Assembly: GCA_002408725.1 (NCBI GenBank)
Contig: DHTR01000060.1
Span: forward strand, 45,066 to 69,043
Origin: Pelotomaculum sp. UBA5255
GTDB lineage: Bacteria > Bacillota > Desulfotomaculia > Desulfotomaculales > Pelotomaculaceae
Reading direction: 5' to 3'
Length of the DNA stretch: 23,978 nucleotides
Shown here: positions 14,513-20,554 of the stretch, in pieces
Position numbering within the stretch: the first letter of the stretch is position 1
Layout of the letters: each line of letters begins with the position of its first letter
Position numbers and translations under genes: made by a program
The notes under the pieces: model-generated
Told to the model about the DNA's origin: nothing
Seen by the model: only the letters and a program-made list of their open reading frames with translations
The model's database searches: none

Positions 14513-16318
14513 GTGGAAAGAAAAGGCAGCCTGCCCGGCCGGGACGAGATTCCGGACGAGTATAAGTGGCAGTTGGAGGATGTTTACGAGAGCAACGAAG
14601 AATGGGAACAGGATTTTCAGCGAGCTCAGAACATGGCGGGTGAGGTGGAGTCTTACAGAGGCAGGCTGGGGCAGTCGGCCCGAACCTTGCTGGAAGCACT
14701 GGAGTTGGCTGCTCGGCTCCGGGAATTGAATGAAAAGGTTTTCGTATATGCGCGAATGCGCCGGGATGAGGACAATACCAACACGTTCTACCAGGCTTTG
14801 ACGGACCGGGCGGAGAGCCTGGTGGCACGGATCCAGGCGGCGCTTTCCTTTATGGTTCCGGAAATCCTGGCCCTGCCGGCGGAAGTCCTGGAGCGCTATC
14901 GCCGGCAGGAAACAGGTCTTGAGCTTTATGATTTCGCCCTGGAGGAGATCAGCCGGCAAAAAGAGCATATCCTTTCCCCGGCCGAGGAATTAATTATTGC
15001 CCAGGTAGGGGAAGTGATTCAGGCTCCGGACTCTATTTTCAGGATGCTGAATAATGCCGATATTACCTTTCCTACTATCCTGGACGAAACAGGAACAGGG
15101 GTGGAAATTACACATGGGCGGTACACCCGGCTCCTGGAAAGCAGCGATCGCAGAATGCGGCGGGAGGCCTTCACTGCCTTCTACAGTTCGTACAGGGGGC
15201 TGAAAAACACCCTGGCTGCCACTATTAGTTCCAGCGTCAAGAAGGATGTTTTTTACGCCCGGGCACGCAAATACCCCTCGGCTCTGCAGGCCTCTCTTTT
15301 TGAGGACAACATTCCTTCGGAAGTTTACGACAATTTAATTCAAACGGTGCGGGAACACCTCGGCTTGATGCACCGTTACACAGCCATGCGTAAAAGGCTG
15401 CTTGGGGTCGCTGAACTGCACATGTACGACTTGCATGTCCCCGTTGTGAAGGATATCCTGTGGGAAATCCCTTACCCGGAAGCAGCTGTCATGCTCAGGG
15501 AGGGGCTGGCTCCCCTGGGCAAGCCTTACGTGGAAACCATGTCAAAGGGCCTTGAAACGGGCTGGTTAGACCTTTGCGAAAGCAAGGGCAAATCCAGCGG
15601 CGCCTACTCCTGGGGTCCTTACGGCACCCACCCCTATGTTTTAATGAACTACCAGAACAATTTAAGCAACGTCTTTACCCTGGCCCACGAAATGGGACAC
15701 GCCATGCATTCTTATTACTCGCATACAGAGCAACCCTATATTTACGCCCACTACAAAATTTTCACGGCGGAGGTGGCTTCCACCGTTAATGAGTGCCTGC
15801 TCATGGAACACCTGCTTCAGACGGTTGGCGAACGGGATAAACAACTTTACCTGCTCAATCATTATTTGGAGCAGTTTCGAGGGACAGTGTTTCGCCAGAC
15901 CATGTTTGCCGAATTTGAGAAGATTATTCACCAAAGAGTTGAGACCGGGGAAGCTCTCACGCCCGATTATTTGAGTGAGCTTTACCACCGGCTAAACATC
16001 GATTACCACGGACCTGCAATGGTTGTGGATCAAGACATCTCCCTTGAGTGGGCCCGGATCCCCCACTTTTACTCTGCCTTTTACGTTTATAAATACGCTA
16101 CAGGTTTTTCCGCGGCTGCGGCTATCACCCGGCTTATTCTTACGGAAGGTGAGCCTGCGCTTTCTAACTACATCTCCTTCCTGAAGAAAGGTGGCTCCGA
16201 TTACCCGCTGGACCTGTTAAAAACAGCCGGTGTTGACCTTTCCACGCCCCGTCCGGTGCAGGAAGGGCTCCAGCTGTTTTCCCAACTGCTGGACCGGCTG
16301 GAGGCGCTGACAGCGTAA
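14513..16318 (+). CDS. pepF: oligoendopeptidase F (M3B zinc peptidase)
   Basis: This 601-residue protein has a GTG start at 14513 and a G-rich ribosome site (GGGGGG) about 8 bases upstream; a TTG two bases earlier is out of frame. The opening 'LPGRDEIPDEYKWQLEDVY' is typical of PepF. The N-terminal helical lobe runs to about 200, and the catalytic M3 domain follows. It carries the zinc motif H-E-M-G-H at 392-396, with Glu 420 in 'IFTAEVASTVNE' as the third zinc ligand, and 'PHFYSAFYVYKYATGF' near the C-terminus. The length equals the family norm. It cleaves peptides of roughly 7-17 residues in the cytoplasm, helping peptide turnover. A TATAAT at 14479-14484 is a possible -10, but no -35 is visible. 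It stands alone, with no clear terminator downstream. Confidence 0.95.
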   Translation: MERKGSLPGRDEIPDEYKWQLEDVYESNEEWEQDFQRAQNMAGEVESYRGRLGQSARTLLEALELAARLRELNEKVFVYARMRRDEDNTNTFYQALTDRAESLVARIQAALSFMVPEILALPAEVLERYRRQETGLELYDFALEEISRQKEHILSPAEELIIAQVGEVIQAPDSIFRMLNNADITFPTILDETGTGVEITHGRYTRLLESSDRRMRREAFTAFYSSYRGLKNTLAATISSSVKKDVFYARARKYPSALQASLFEDNIPSEVYDNLIQTVREHLGLMHRYTAMRKRLLGVAELHMYDLHVPVVKDILWEIPYPEAAVMLREGLAPLGKPYVETMSKGLETGWLDLCESKGKSSGAYSWGPYGTHPYVLMNYQNNLSNVFTLAHEMGHAMHSYYSHTEQPYIYAHYKIFTAEVASTVNECLLMEHLLQTVGERDKQLYLLNHYLEQFRGTVFRQTMFAEFEKIIHQRVETGEALTPDYLSELYHRLNIDYHGPAMVVDQDISLEWARIPHFYSAFYVYKYATGFSAAAAITRLILTEGEPALSNYISFLKKGGSDYPLDLLKTAGVDLSTPRPVQEGLQLFSQLLDRLEALTA

Positions 16319-16438
16319 GTCCGGATTGGGGCTTGCTCTCAATCGGCAGCCGCAAGGCAGGCCGGGAAAAGTGTTTCAAAGAGTGCTTTGTAAATGTTTT
16401 GTGAAAATGACACCCTCATACATTTTACCTGGCAGCAA

Positions 16439-16855
16439 TTATGGTACTGTGCTATCGCCATTTACAAAATCGCTGATAAATCCGTTTCCATATACTGAAT
16501 CAGTGACTGAATTATTATTTTTACAGATCAACTTTTCTCTGCTGGCCGGAACGAATGATGATACGGCACTGCCGCAGTTAATTTTGTTGCCGCCGGCTAC
16601 TTTATTTGCCAGGCCGGGCAATTTGTCGGAGGGTTTTATGATTGCCTGCCTGACCCCCGCCGCGCTTGCATTTTTGTATGCACCCAGGATTAGCGCCGCT
16701 TCCCCCGAAACAAAGGCGGCTGCTTGAGATGTCCCGCTGCTGGTGCCGTGCCTGTCGCCCGGGGTGGTGCTGAGGATATTTTCACCTGGGGCGGCTACGT
16801 CTACCGATACCTCACTGTAGTTTGAATTGCAGTGGCGCTGTAGGTTGTTGCCCCG
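16439..16855 (-). pseudogene. subtilisin-like serine protease, C-terminal fragment
   Basis: The minus frame is open from after a stop at 16856-16858 to TAA at 16439. From about 16828 it reads N-S-N-Y-S-E then 'VSVDVAAPGENILSTTPGD', the conserved strand before the active site of S8 peptidases. It then has G-T-S-S-G-T-S-Q-A-A-A with the catalytic Ser codon at 16727-16729, and 'FVSGEAALIL'. The segment with the catalytic Asp and His is absent: upstream the sequence changes into an unrelated small gene (16812-17060). There is no start codon with a ribosome site, so this is a truncated pseudogene. The tail up to the stop (about 75 residues, Asn/Ser/Val-rich) may be the native end. The plus-strand frame over the same bases is a shadow. 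Confidence 0.8.
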
Positions 16856-17060
16856 TTAGGGCCGCACTTCCGCTTGGCCGCTTTTTCTTATGGTATCGGT
16901 GGTCGCTGCCGGTCTGCTTAGGAGCTTCCTGCTGCGGCCTGTCCCTTTGCTCAGAGATTGACGGCGTTTTCGGGCGCTCGGGGATTTCCTGCCGCATATC
17001 TTCCTGTTGTTCTGTCCGTTGTGTTTGTGTTGTTTCCTGCTGTATTTCACGGTTAATCAA
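16812..17060 (-). CDS. small Gln-rich protein, probably from a conjugative element, 3' end altered
   Basis: TTG at 17060 follows AGGAGGTGAT at 17064-17073, one of the best ribosome sites in the window. The 82-residue product is very hydrophilic: 'MINREIQQETTQTQRTEQQE', then Pro/Arg/Gln-rich and 'HRYHKKKRPSGSAALTGQQ'. Short Gln-rich proteins that start like this occur in Tn1549/Tn4451-type conjugative elements, which fits the VirB4 and toxin-antitoxin neighbours, but I cannot name it. Its last residues overlap the subtilase fragment in another frame, so the original C-terminus was probably lost at a junction near 16830-16860. It may be expressed but is unlikely to be complete. Confidence 0.45.
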   Translation of the reverse strand: MINREIQQETTQTQRTEQQEDMRQEIPERPKTPSISEQRDRPQQEAPKQTGSDHRYHKKKRPSGSAALTGQQPTAPLQFKLQ

Positions 17061-17086
17061 GTTATCACCTCCTATTTGGGGGCATG

Positions 17087-17111
17087 AAAAAACCCGCCGC
17101 AGTGGACGGGT
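17087..17111 (-). terminator. terminator after the toxin-antitoxin operon
   Basis: Minus strand: ACCCG (17107-17111) pairs with CGGGT (17092-17096), extended by GG/CC with one bulge, then six Ts (17087-17092). It lies about 150 bases after the toxin stop and just ahead of the 82-residue gene. The bases between (17112-17258) hold no gene with a start codon. Confidence 0.7.
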
Positions 17112-17258
17112 CGCTATTTATTATGATTAAAACATGTCAGGCAATAGCCTTGTTTCTGTAGGCATATTGGGAGCTCCTTTTGGATACAATATGAATTTTC
17201 TCTTTGGTAACATCTTTCCAAGAACGGAGTCTGGCCTGCTCCTTCAGATAAGCATCGC

Positions 17259-17564
17259 CTATATGCCGGTGTTCAGGTACCGCTTGATGTCCCGGCTGCC
17301 GTGCAGGATACGGTGGATTTCAATCGTATCCTCCAGCACGACATAGAATACAAGATAGCTGTCTACCGGCATTCTGCGGTATGTCAGCCGGTATTGCCCC
17401 GCACTATAAGCCTCATACTTTTCGGGAAAACGGGGCAACTCCTTAATCTTTTCAACAATGCGGTCATATTGACGCAGCGCGGTGCTTTCGTAAAACTGCG
17501 CAAGATATTCCACAATGTCCGCAAGGTCTTGTGCTGCGACGGGCAGCATGACCACCTTACGCAT
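17259..17564 (-). CDS. RelE/ParE-family toxin
   Basis: ATG at 17564 overlaps the antitoxin stop (ATGCGTAA), giving 101 residues; the longer frame upstream is the antitoxin read out of frame. The sequence has the RelE/ParE fold pattern: 'MLPVAAQDLADIVEYLAQFY' (first helix with A-x-x-D-L), 'IVEKIKELPRFPEKYEAY' and 'YRLTYRRMPVDSYLVFYVV'. It ends with 'IEIHRILHGSRDIKRYL', where the terminal H-R-I-L-H-x-x-R-D signature is typical. Such toxins cut mRNA on the ribosome or inhibit gyrase; which applies is not visible. It appears intact and paired with its antitoxin, so it can stabilise this accessory DNA. Confidence 0.9.
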   Translation of the reverse strand: MRKVVMLPVAAQDLADIVEYLAQFYESTALRQYDRIVEKIKELPRFPEKYEAYSAGQYRLTYRRMPVDSYLVFYVVLEDTIEIHRILHGSRDIKRYLNTGI

Positions 17565-17844
17565 TGGTTTGGCCCAGCTTTTCTGCAAGCCTGTTGCGCA
17601 GAGAGGCGGAAACCTCGTCGAATTCCAGGCGGACAGGGTCAGACTCGGCCTGCTGCTGCGCCTCCAACAACGCGGAATCAATGCGCTTTGCCGTCTGAAG
17701 GGCTTCGTACTGCTCAATGCTCATAACCACCATGTCGCCGTAGCCGTTCTTGGTCAGGAAAACCGGCTCCTTGCTTTCATGGACGATACGGGAGATTTCG
17801 GTGAAATTATTCCGAAGATCGGAGATTGGCCTGATCTGAGGCAT
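17557..17844 (-). CDS. Phd/YefM-family antitoxin
   Basis: ATG at 17844 follows AAAAGGAGGTG at good spacing, and the product has 95 residues. The N-terminal DNA-binding domain is of the Phd/YefM type: 'RPISDLRNNFTEISRIVHES' then 'EPVFLTKNGYGDMVVMSIEQYE'. The C-terminal part is a charged helix ('ALLEAQQQAESDPVRLEF') that should wrap around the toxin. Its stop overlaps the toxin start by 8 bases, so the pair is translationally coupled. It represses its own promoter in known systems, consistent with the perfect palindrome between the promoter boxes at 17874-17889. Confidence 0.92.
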   Translation of the reverse strand: MPQIRPISDLRNNFTEISRIVHESKEPVFLTKNGYGDMVVMSIEQYEALQTAKRIDSALLEAQQQAESDPVRLEFDEVSASLRNRLAEKLGQTNA

Positions 17845-17869
17845 AGGAACACCTCCTTTTATTATCCAA

Positions 17870-17898
17870 ACATTATCATAATTATGATACTTGGTCAA
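17870..17898 (-). promoter_or_regulatory. toxin-antitoxin promoter with palindromic operator
   Basis: Minus strand TTGACC (17893-17898), 17-base spacer, TAATGT (17870-17875). Within the spacer and touching the -10 lies the perfect 16-base palindrome TATCATAATTATGATA (17874-17889), the expected binding site of the antitoxin. The -35 box is inside the last codons of the VirB4 fragment. Confidence 0.7.
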
Positions 17899-18289
17899 GA
17901 GATGCTCTATGCGTCTCGCTCTCAATCTCCCCCGGCTTGGTGGTCATCATGCGGTACAGCTCGGTGTCCTTGGGGAATTTGTCGGCAAAGGGCAGGATGA
18001 CGTTGCCGTAAAACAGTAAGCCTTCCCCCTCCCCTGAATGGGTCACATAGGAAAGCTGATGCGGTGAAATATTGAGCTGCTTGGCTGAAATCTGCCGGTC
18101 GCCGCCAGCCTGATTGAGCATATAGATGAAGTCGCTGTTCTCGAAATGTTTTCAATCTCGCGGGAGGACAGGAGATCCTTCACATTCTGGGTGATGCCGG
18201 TGGGAATGCCGCCCCACTTCCGGAACCGCTTCCAGATTTCCACTGAATAAGCCGCCGTCTGCTCCTCTTTCAGCAAAAGGTGAAATTTG
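17882..18289 (-). pseudogene. VirB4-like conjugation ATPase, C-terminal fragment with frameshift
   Basis: Minus frame from about 18289 reads 'FHLLLKEEQTAAYSVEIW', 'FRKWGGIPTGITQNVKDLL' and 'SSREIENI'. One base is then missing (near 18144-18146), and in the next frame it continues 'ENSDFIYMLNQAGGDRQIS', 'LSYVTHSGEGEGLLFYGN', 'ILPFADKFPKDTELYRMM'. This is the C-terminus of the VirB4/TraE-type ATPase of Tn1549/Tn916-group conjugative elements (about 800 residues in full). The N-terminal three quarters, including Walker A, are gone: homology stops at 18289, where IS3-like sequence begins on the other strand. It is a dead gene, marking a former integrative conjugative element. Confidence 0.85.
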
Positions 18290-18366
18290 GAGTAGTATCA
18301 TTTTAGTTGAGTCAGAAAACTCGTAATTCTGGAAAAAATATCACATAAAGAAAGAAGGTAATCCAG

Positions 18367-18639
18367 ATGCGAGAGTATGACAAAGACTTCAAAGAAGAAG
18401 CCATCAAATTATCCTGCGAAATTGGGCCGACAGCGGCCGCAGAGAAGCTGGGAATTCCAGTAACAACGTTATACACTTGGCGAAAAAACGCAAAACGGGA
18501 CTTGCACGGCGAAAACCCGAAGAAAGATATCCAATTGTATATTACCAGCTTGTCTGCTGAAGAAGCAGATTCCCGGGCATTGTTGGAAATAATCCGTGGT
18601 CAATGGTCAATTGAGAATTCCCTCTTGTCATTGGTATAA
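18367..18639 (+). pseudogene. chimeric reading frame: IS3 OrfA start fused to ISAs1 transposase tail
   Basis: ATG at 18367 has GAAGG upstream. The first 45 residues ('MREYDKDFKEEAIKLSCEI', 'TAAAEKLGIPVTTLYTWRK') are the helix-turn-helix of an IS3-family OrfA (HTH_Tnp_1). From about residue 58 the frame changes character: 'LYITSLSAEEADSRALLEI' and 'IRGQWSIENSL' match the C-terminal part of ISAs1-family DDE transposases, just before the usual H-W-V-L-D-V, which is missing. Two unrelated insertion sequences are therefore joined in frame near 18500-18530. OrfB of IS3 and the first 250 or more residues of ISAs1 are absent, so neither can move. The IS3 piece begins near 18290, next to the cut VirB4 gene. 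Confidence 0.78.
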
Positions 18640-18698
18640 TCAATCAGTTTGAAGAAAACGTCATAGAACAAAGCCACGTCTTCCTGAGTCAGTTTCAT
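18600..18698 (-). pseudogene. orphan start of an unidentified gene
   Basis: Minus ATG at 18698 has GGAG about 10 bases upstream and begins M-K-L-T-Q-E-D-V-A-L-F-Y, then 'FFKLIDYTN'. After about 25 residues it runs into the antisense of the ISAs1 fragment and stops at 18600. The opening resembles the N-terminus of clostridial hypothetical proteins that start M-K-L-x-x-E-[DE]-x-x-L-F-Y, but no family name can be given. The break coincides with the end of ISAs1 homology near 18620-18630, which supports truncation by that insertion. Confidence 0.5.
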
Positions 18699-18795
18699 CG
18701 CCCAACATCTCCAATCCGGTAAATTCCGGGTGAATTGCTAAATTCATTCGTAACTTAGTAAACTCAAGCCGGCCACCTCGTTTAATCACTATAAC

Positions 18796-18825
18796 AAAAA
18801 AAGGCGCCCCTTGGAAAGATGCGCC
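18796..18825 (-). terminator. terminator after the DUF4338 fragment
   Basis: Minus strand: GGCGC (18821-18825) and GCGCC (18803-18807) stem followed by seven Ts (18796-18802), 18 bases after the TAA of the DUF4338 gene. Confidence 0.65.
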
Positions 18826-18842
18826 CAACTATACAGGTAAGA

Positions 18843-19338
18843 TTACACCAGAAATATGCGGAAGTTCTTATTGAGAGGGTAAAGGTAGATATCCTTAACC
18901 GGCAATTTGTATTCATGAAGCCTATCCAGCTTACCTCGACCCTGGGTGGAACCTACATGGATCCAGTTGGCTGCCCTGTAACAGGTTCCGGCAAAACGCT
19001 CTTTGTCAACAAAAGTCCCCAAGAGTACCGGTTTGTAGCCATAGACCTCCTGCCAGTCAATTGGCAACCTTTTAACACAAAGAGACAGGATCTTGGAAGC
19101 AAGTTGTTTACATTGCACCCAGGGCAGGATCAGGAAGCGGGAGTTATCAACCACAAGATGCAGATTTTGAACCCGGCGCTCTGCGCTCCAGCCGATCCAG
19201 GAATCCCTTGGCCCCACCTTCCAGGCTGCGGCGGAAAAGCGAATGGCGCAGAGATAGTCTGCCGGTGAGTTGATCAGATACCGGATCTGGGCGCCCGGCA
19301 GGGGTTTGTAACCAAGGTAGTGATAGCGGTCGATCATC
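18843..19338 (-). pseudogene. DUF4338 (DruA-like) protein, C-terminal fragment
   Basis: The minus frame from 19338 reads 'MIDRYHYLGYKPLPGAQIRY', 'CAIRFSAAAWKVGPRDSWIG', 'LHLVVDNSRFLILPWV', 'LASKILSL', 'FAGTCYRAANWIHVGSTQGR' and the natural end 'KDIYLYPLNKNF'. These are the conserved blocks of DUF4338, the family that includes DruA of the Druantia defence system and many proteins linked to mobile elements. Full members are about 280-300 residues; roughly the first 110 are missing. Homology starts exactly where IS66 homology stops (19338/19339). An ATG at 19361 could start a 172-residue product, but its first residues come from IS66 sequence in another frame. Treated as a truncated gene. Confidence 0.82.
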
Positions 19339-19404
19339 ACTCCATGCGGAATGCGTCCCATAGTAGCTTTTGCGTCCCAATGCCGCTGGCCTTAACATGC
19401 GCTC
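19339..19404 (-). pseudogene. IS66 transposase fragment, distal piece
   Basis: Minus frame E-R-M-L-R-P-A-A-L-G-R-K-S-Y-Y-G-T-H (19404 down), then S-A-W-S, after which the sequence switches to DUF4338 at 19338. This matches the segment of IS66-family transposases that follows D-N-N-x-A. It continues directly the piece at 23546-23978, from which it is separated by the 4.1-kb recombinase element. The last 50-60 residues of the transposase are lost at the DUF4338 junction. Confidence 0.85.
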
Positions 19405-19411
19405 GGCCAAA
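19405..19411. repeat. 7-bp direct repeat GGCCAAA, left copy
   Basis: Same seven bases as at 23539-23545. In the IS66 reading frame (minus) TTTGGCC covers the codons for L-A in D-N-N-L-A-E-R. It is either a target duplication or the recombinase crossover segment. Confidence 0.75.
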
Positions 19412-19412
19412 A

Positions 19413-19428
19413 ATCCTAACATTAGGAT
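19413..19428. repeat. palindrome in the extra left-end segment
   Basis: ATCCTAA-CA-TTAGGAT, perfect 7-bp arms. It lies in the 25 bases (19412-19436) found between the direct repeat and the inverted repeat at the left end only. The ATCCT core recurs in the inverted repeats and near 23459-23485, so it is a candidate recombinase binding site. Confidence 0.65.
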
Positions 19429-19436
19429 ATCTTGCG

Positions 19437-19485
19437 TTATCCTCAGGATTAGAAAATCCTCAGGTTTGGGCGGAAGCCGCATAAA
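19437..19485. repeat. left terminal inverted repeat of the trio element
   Basis: It starts TTATCCTCAGGATTAGAAAA and ends GGAAGCCGCATAAA. It matches the right repeat (23490-23538, reverse complement) at 47 of 49 bases; the two differences are G/A and C/T transitions. It contains an inner inverted pair AGGATT-agaa-AATCCT. Just inside, GAAGCTCCACCCAAAACC (19490-19507 region) can fold back on the repeat's GGTTTGGGCGGAAGC. Confidence 0.9.
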
Positions 19486-19519
19486 TCCTCGAAGCTCCAC
19501 CCAAAACCTATGGATTTAT

Positions 19520-20554
19520 TTAACGCAGGCCACACAACTTTGCCATATCTTCTTCGCTGCAGTTTTCCCATAATGGTTTTTCCTGAACCTGCTCAGGTGT
19601 TTCCACCGATTTAATCGCTTTTCGAAGCATTTCCAGGGAGGGAGTCGCATAGATTTTCGTCGTTTCTATGGACGCGTGCCCCAGTATCCGGGATATGAGG
19701 GCTAATTCCACCCCATTCTGGTATAAATCGGTTGCTCTTGTCCTCCGAAACATGTGGGGATAGACCTTTTCTGGCATCTCCGGGCAAATATTTCTAGCCT
19801 GCCTGGAATACTGCTGAAGGAAGCGTTCAACATTTCCTTCGGACATTTTTCCTGTTTTACCTTTTATCTTCGTGTAGAAGACATAAGCATCCCTGTCTAC
19901 AATTGGATGGAATACACCTAGATACTGCTGAAGGTGATCGGCTGTCTTAGGAGTAATTGCCACAATCCGTTCTTTATTACCCTTTCCGTTAAGCCTGATA
20001 TAAGGATCGCTGCCATCCAGCATCAAGTTCTGTACTGTAAGGCTGAGAAGTTCATCAAGACGAATAGCAGAATCATAAAGCAGGATCATCATAACTCTGT
20101 CGCGCATGCCAATCTTGGTATTCCGGGGCTGCAGAAGGATGCATCTTAATGCTTCTTCTGACAAAGTTTCTTTTTCTTTCTTAGGAACTTTGCACTGTGG
20201 GATTCTCGAAATGTTAAGTGCTGTTGACTGCAGCGCAATGTCCCTGTCTGCCGCAAACCAGATATAAGTTCTAAGTGCAGTCAGACGCTGGTTACATGTG
20301 CCCGGGCTGTTTCCTGATTCTTTAAGGAAGATGATGAAATCCTGTATCAGCTTTGGGGTACAGTCTTCGAAGCGGAATTTCCCCATGGATATTTTCTTCT
20401 CATTATACAGGTAACGCCTGAAAATCGTGAGGGAATCTCGATACGACTTAATGGTTTCAGGACTCCTTCCAAGCTGTCTTGGCATATATGTCTCAAGGAA
20501 CTCTAATGTCATGGAAAAGAACAGAGTGCCTCCGGGAATGATTCTATTCTTCAT
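19520..20554 (-). CDS. tyrosine recombinase, third gene of the trio
   Basis: A 344-residue protein, ATG at 20554 with GGAGGTGG 7 bases upstream, overlapping the previous stop by 11 bases. N-terminal SAM-like (core-binding) domain about 10-110; catalytic domain about 125-320. Active-site set: Arg 165 ('YDSAIRLDELL'), Lys in 'GKGNKERIV' (191 or 194), H-M-F-R at 267-270, His 293 ('LGHASIETTKIY') and nucleophile Tyr 302, nine residues after the His as usual. All catalytic residues are present. It should act with the other two on the element's inverted repeats. Base composition is lower in GC than the host genes to the left. Confidence 0.9.
   Translation of the reverse strand: MKNRIIPGGTLFFSMTLEFLETYMPRQLGRSPETIKSYRDSLTIFRRYLYNEKKISMGKFRFEDCTPKLIQDFIIFLKESGNSPGTCNQRLTALRTYIWFAADRDIALQSTALNISRIPQCKVPKKEKETLSEEALRCILLQPRNTKIGMRDRVMMILLYDSAIRLDELLSLTVQNLMLDGSDPYIRLNGKGNKERIVAITPKTADHLQQYLGVFHPIVDRDAYVFYTKIKGKTGKMSEGNVERFLQQYSRQARNICPEMPEKVYPHMFRRTRATDLYQNGVELALISRILGHASIETTKIYATPSLEMLRKAIKSVETPEQVQEKPLWENCSEEDMAKLCGLR

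Noticed and set aside
16326..16727. 133-codon plus-strand open frame after pepF
   Set aside because: It lies antisense to the subtilase fragment, which has conserved motifs; the plus-strand translation resembles no protein and has no ribosome site.
17130..17270. Protein-like minus-strand translation after the toxin (V-P-E-H-R-H-I-G-D-A-Y...)
   Set aside because: The frame reads plausibly and overlaps the toxin end, but it has no start codon or ribosome site, so it is at most a remnant.
19412..19510. CRISPR-like or iterated repeat array from the many ATCCT/AGGAT units
   Set aside because: The units are palindromic halves inside the element ends and are not regularly spaced; no spacer structure.
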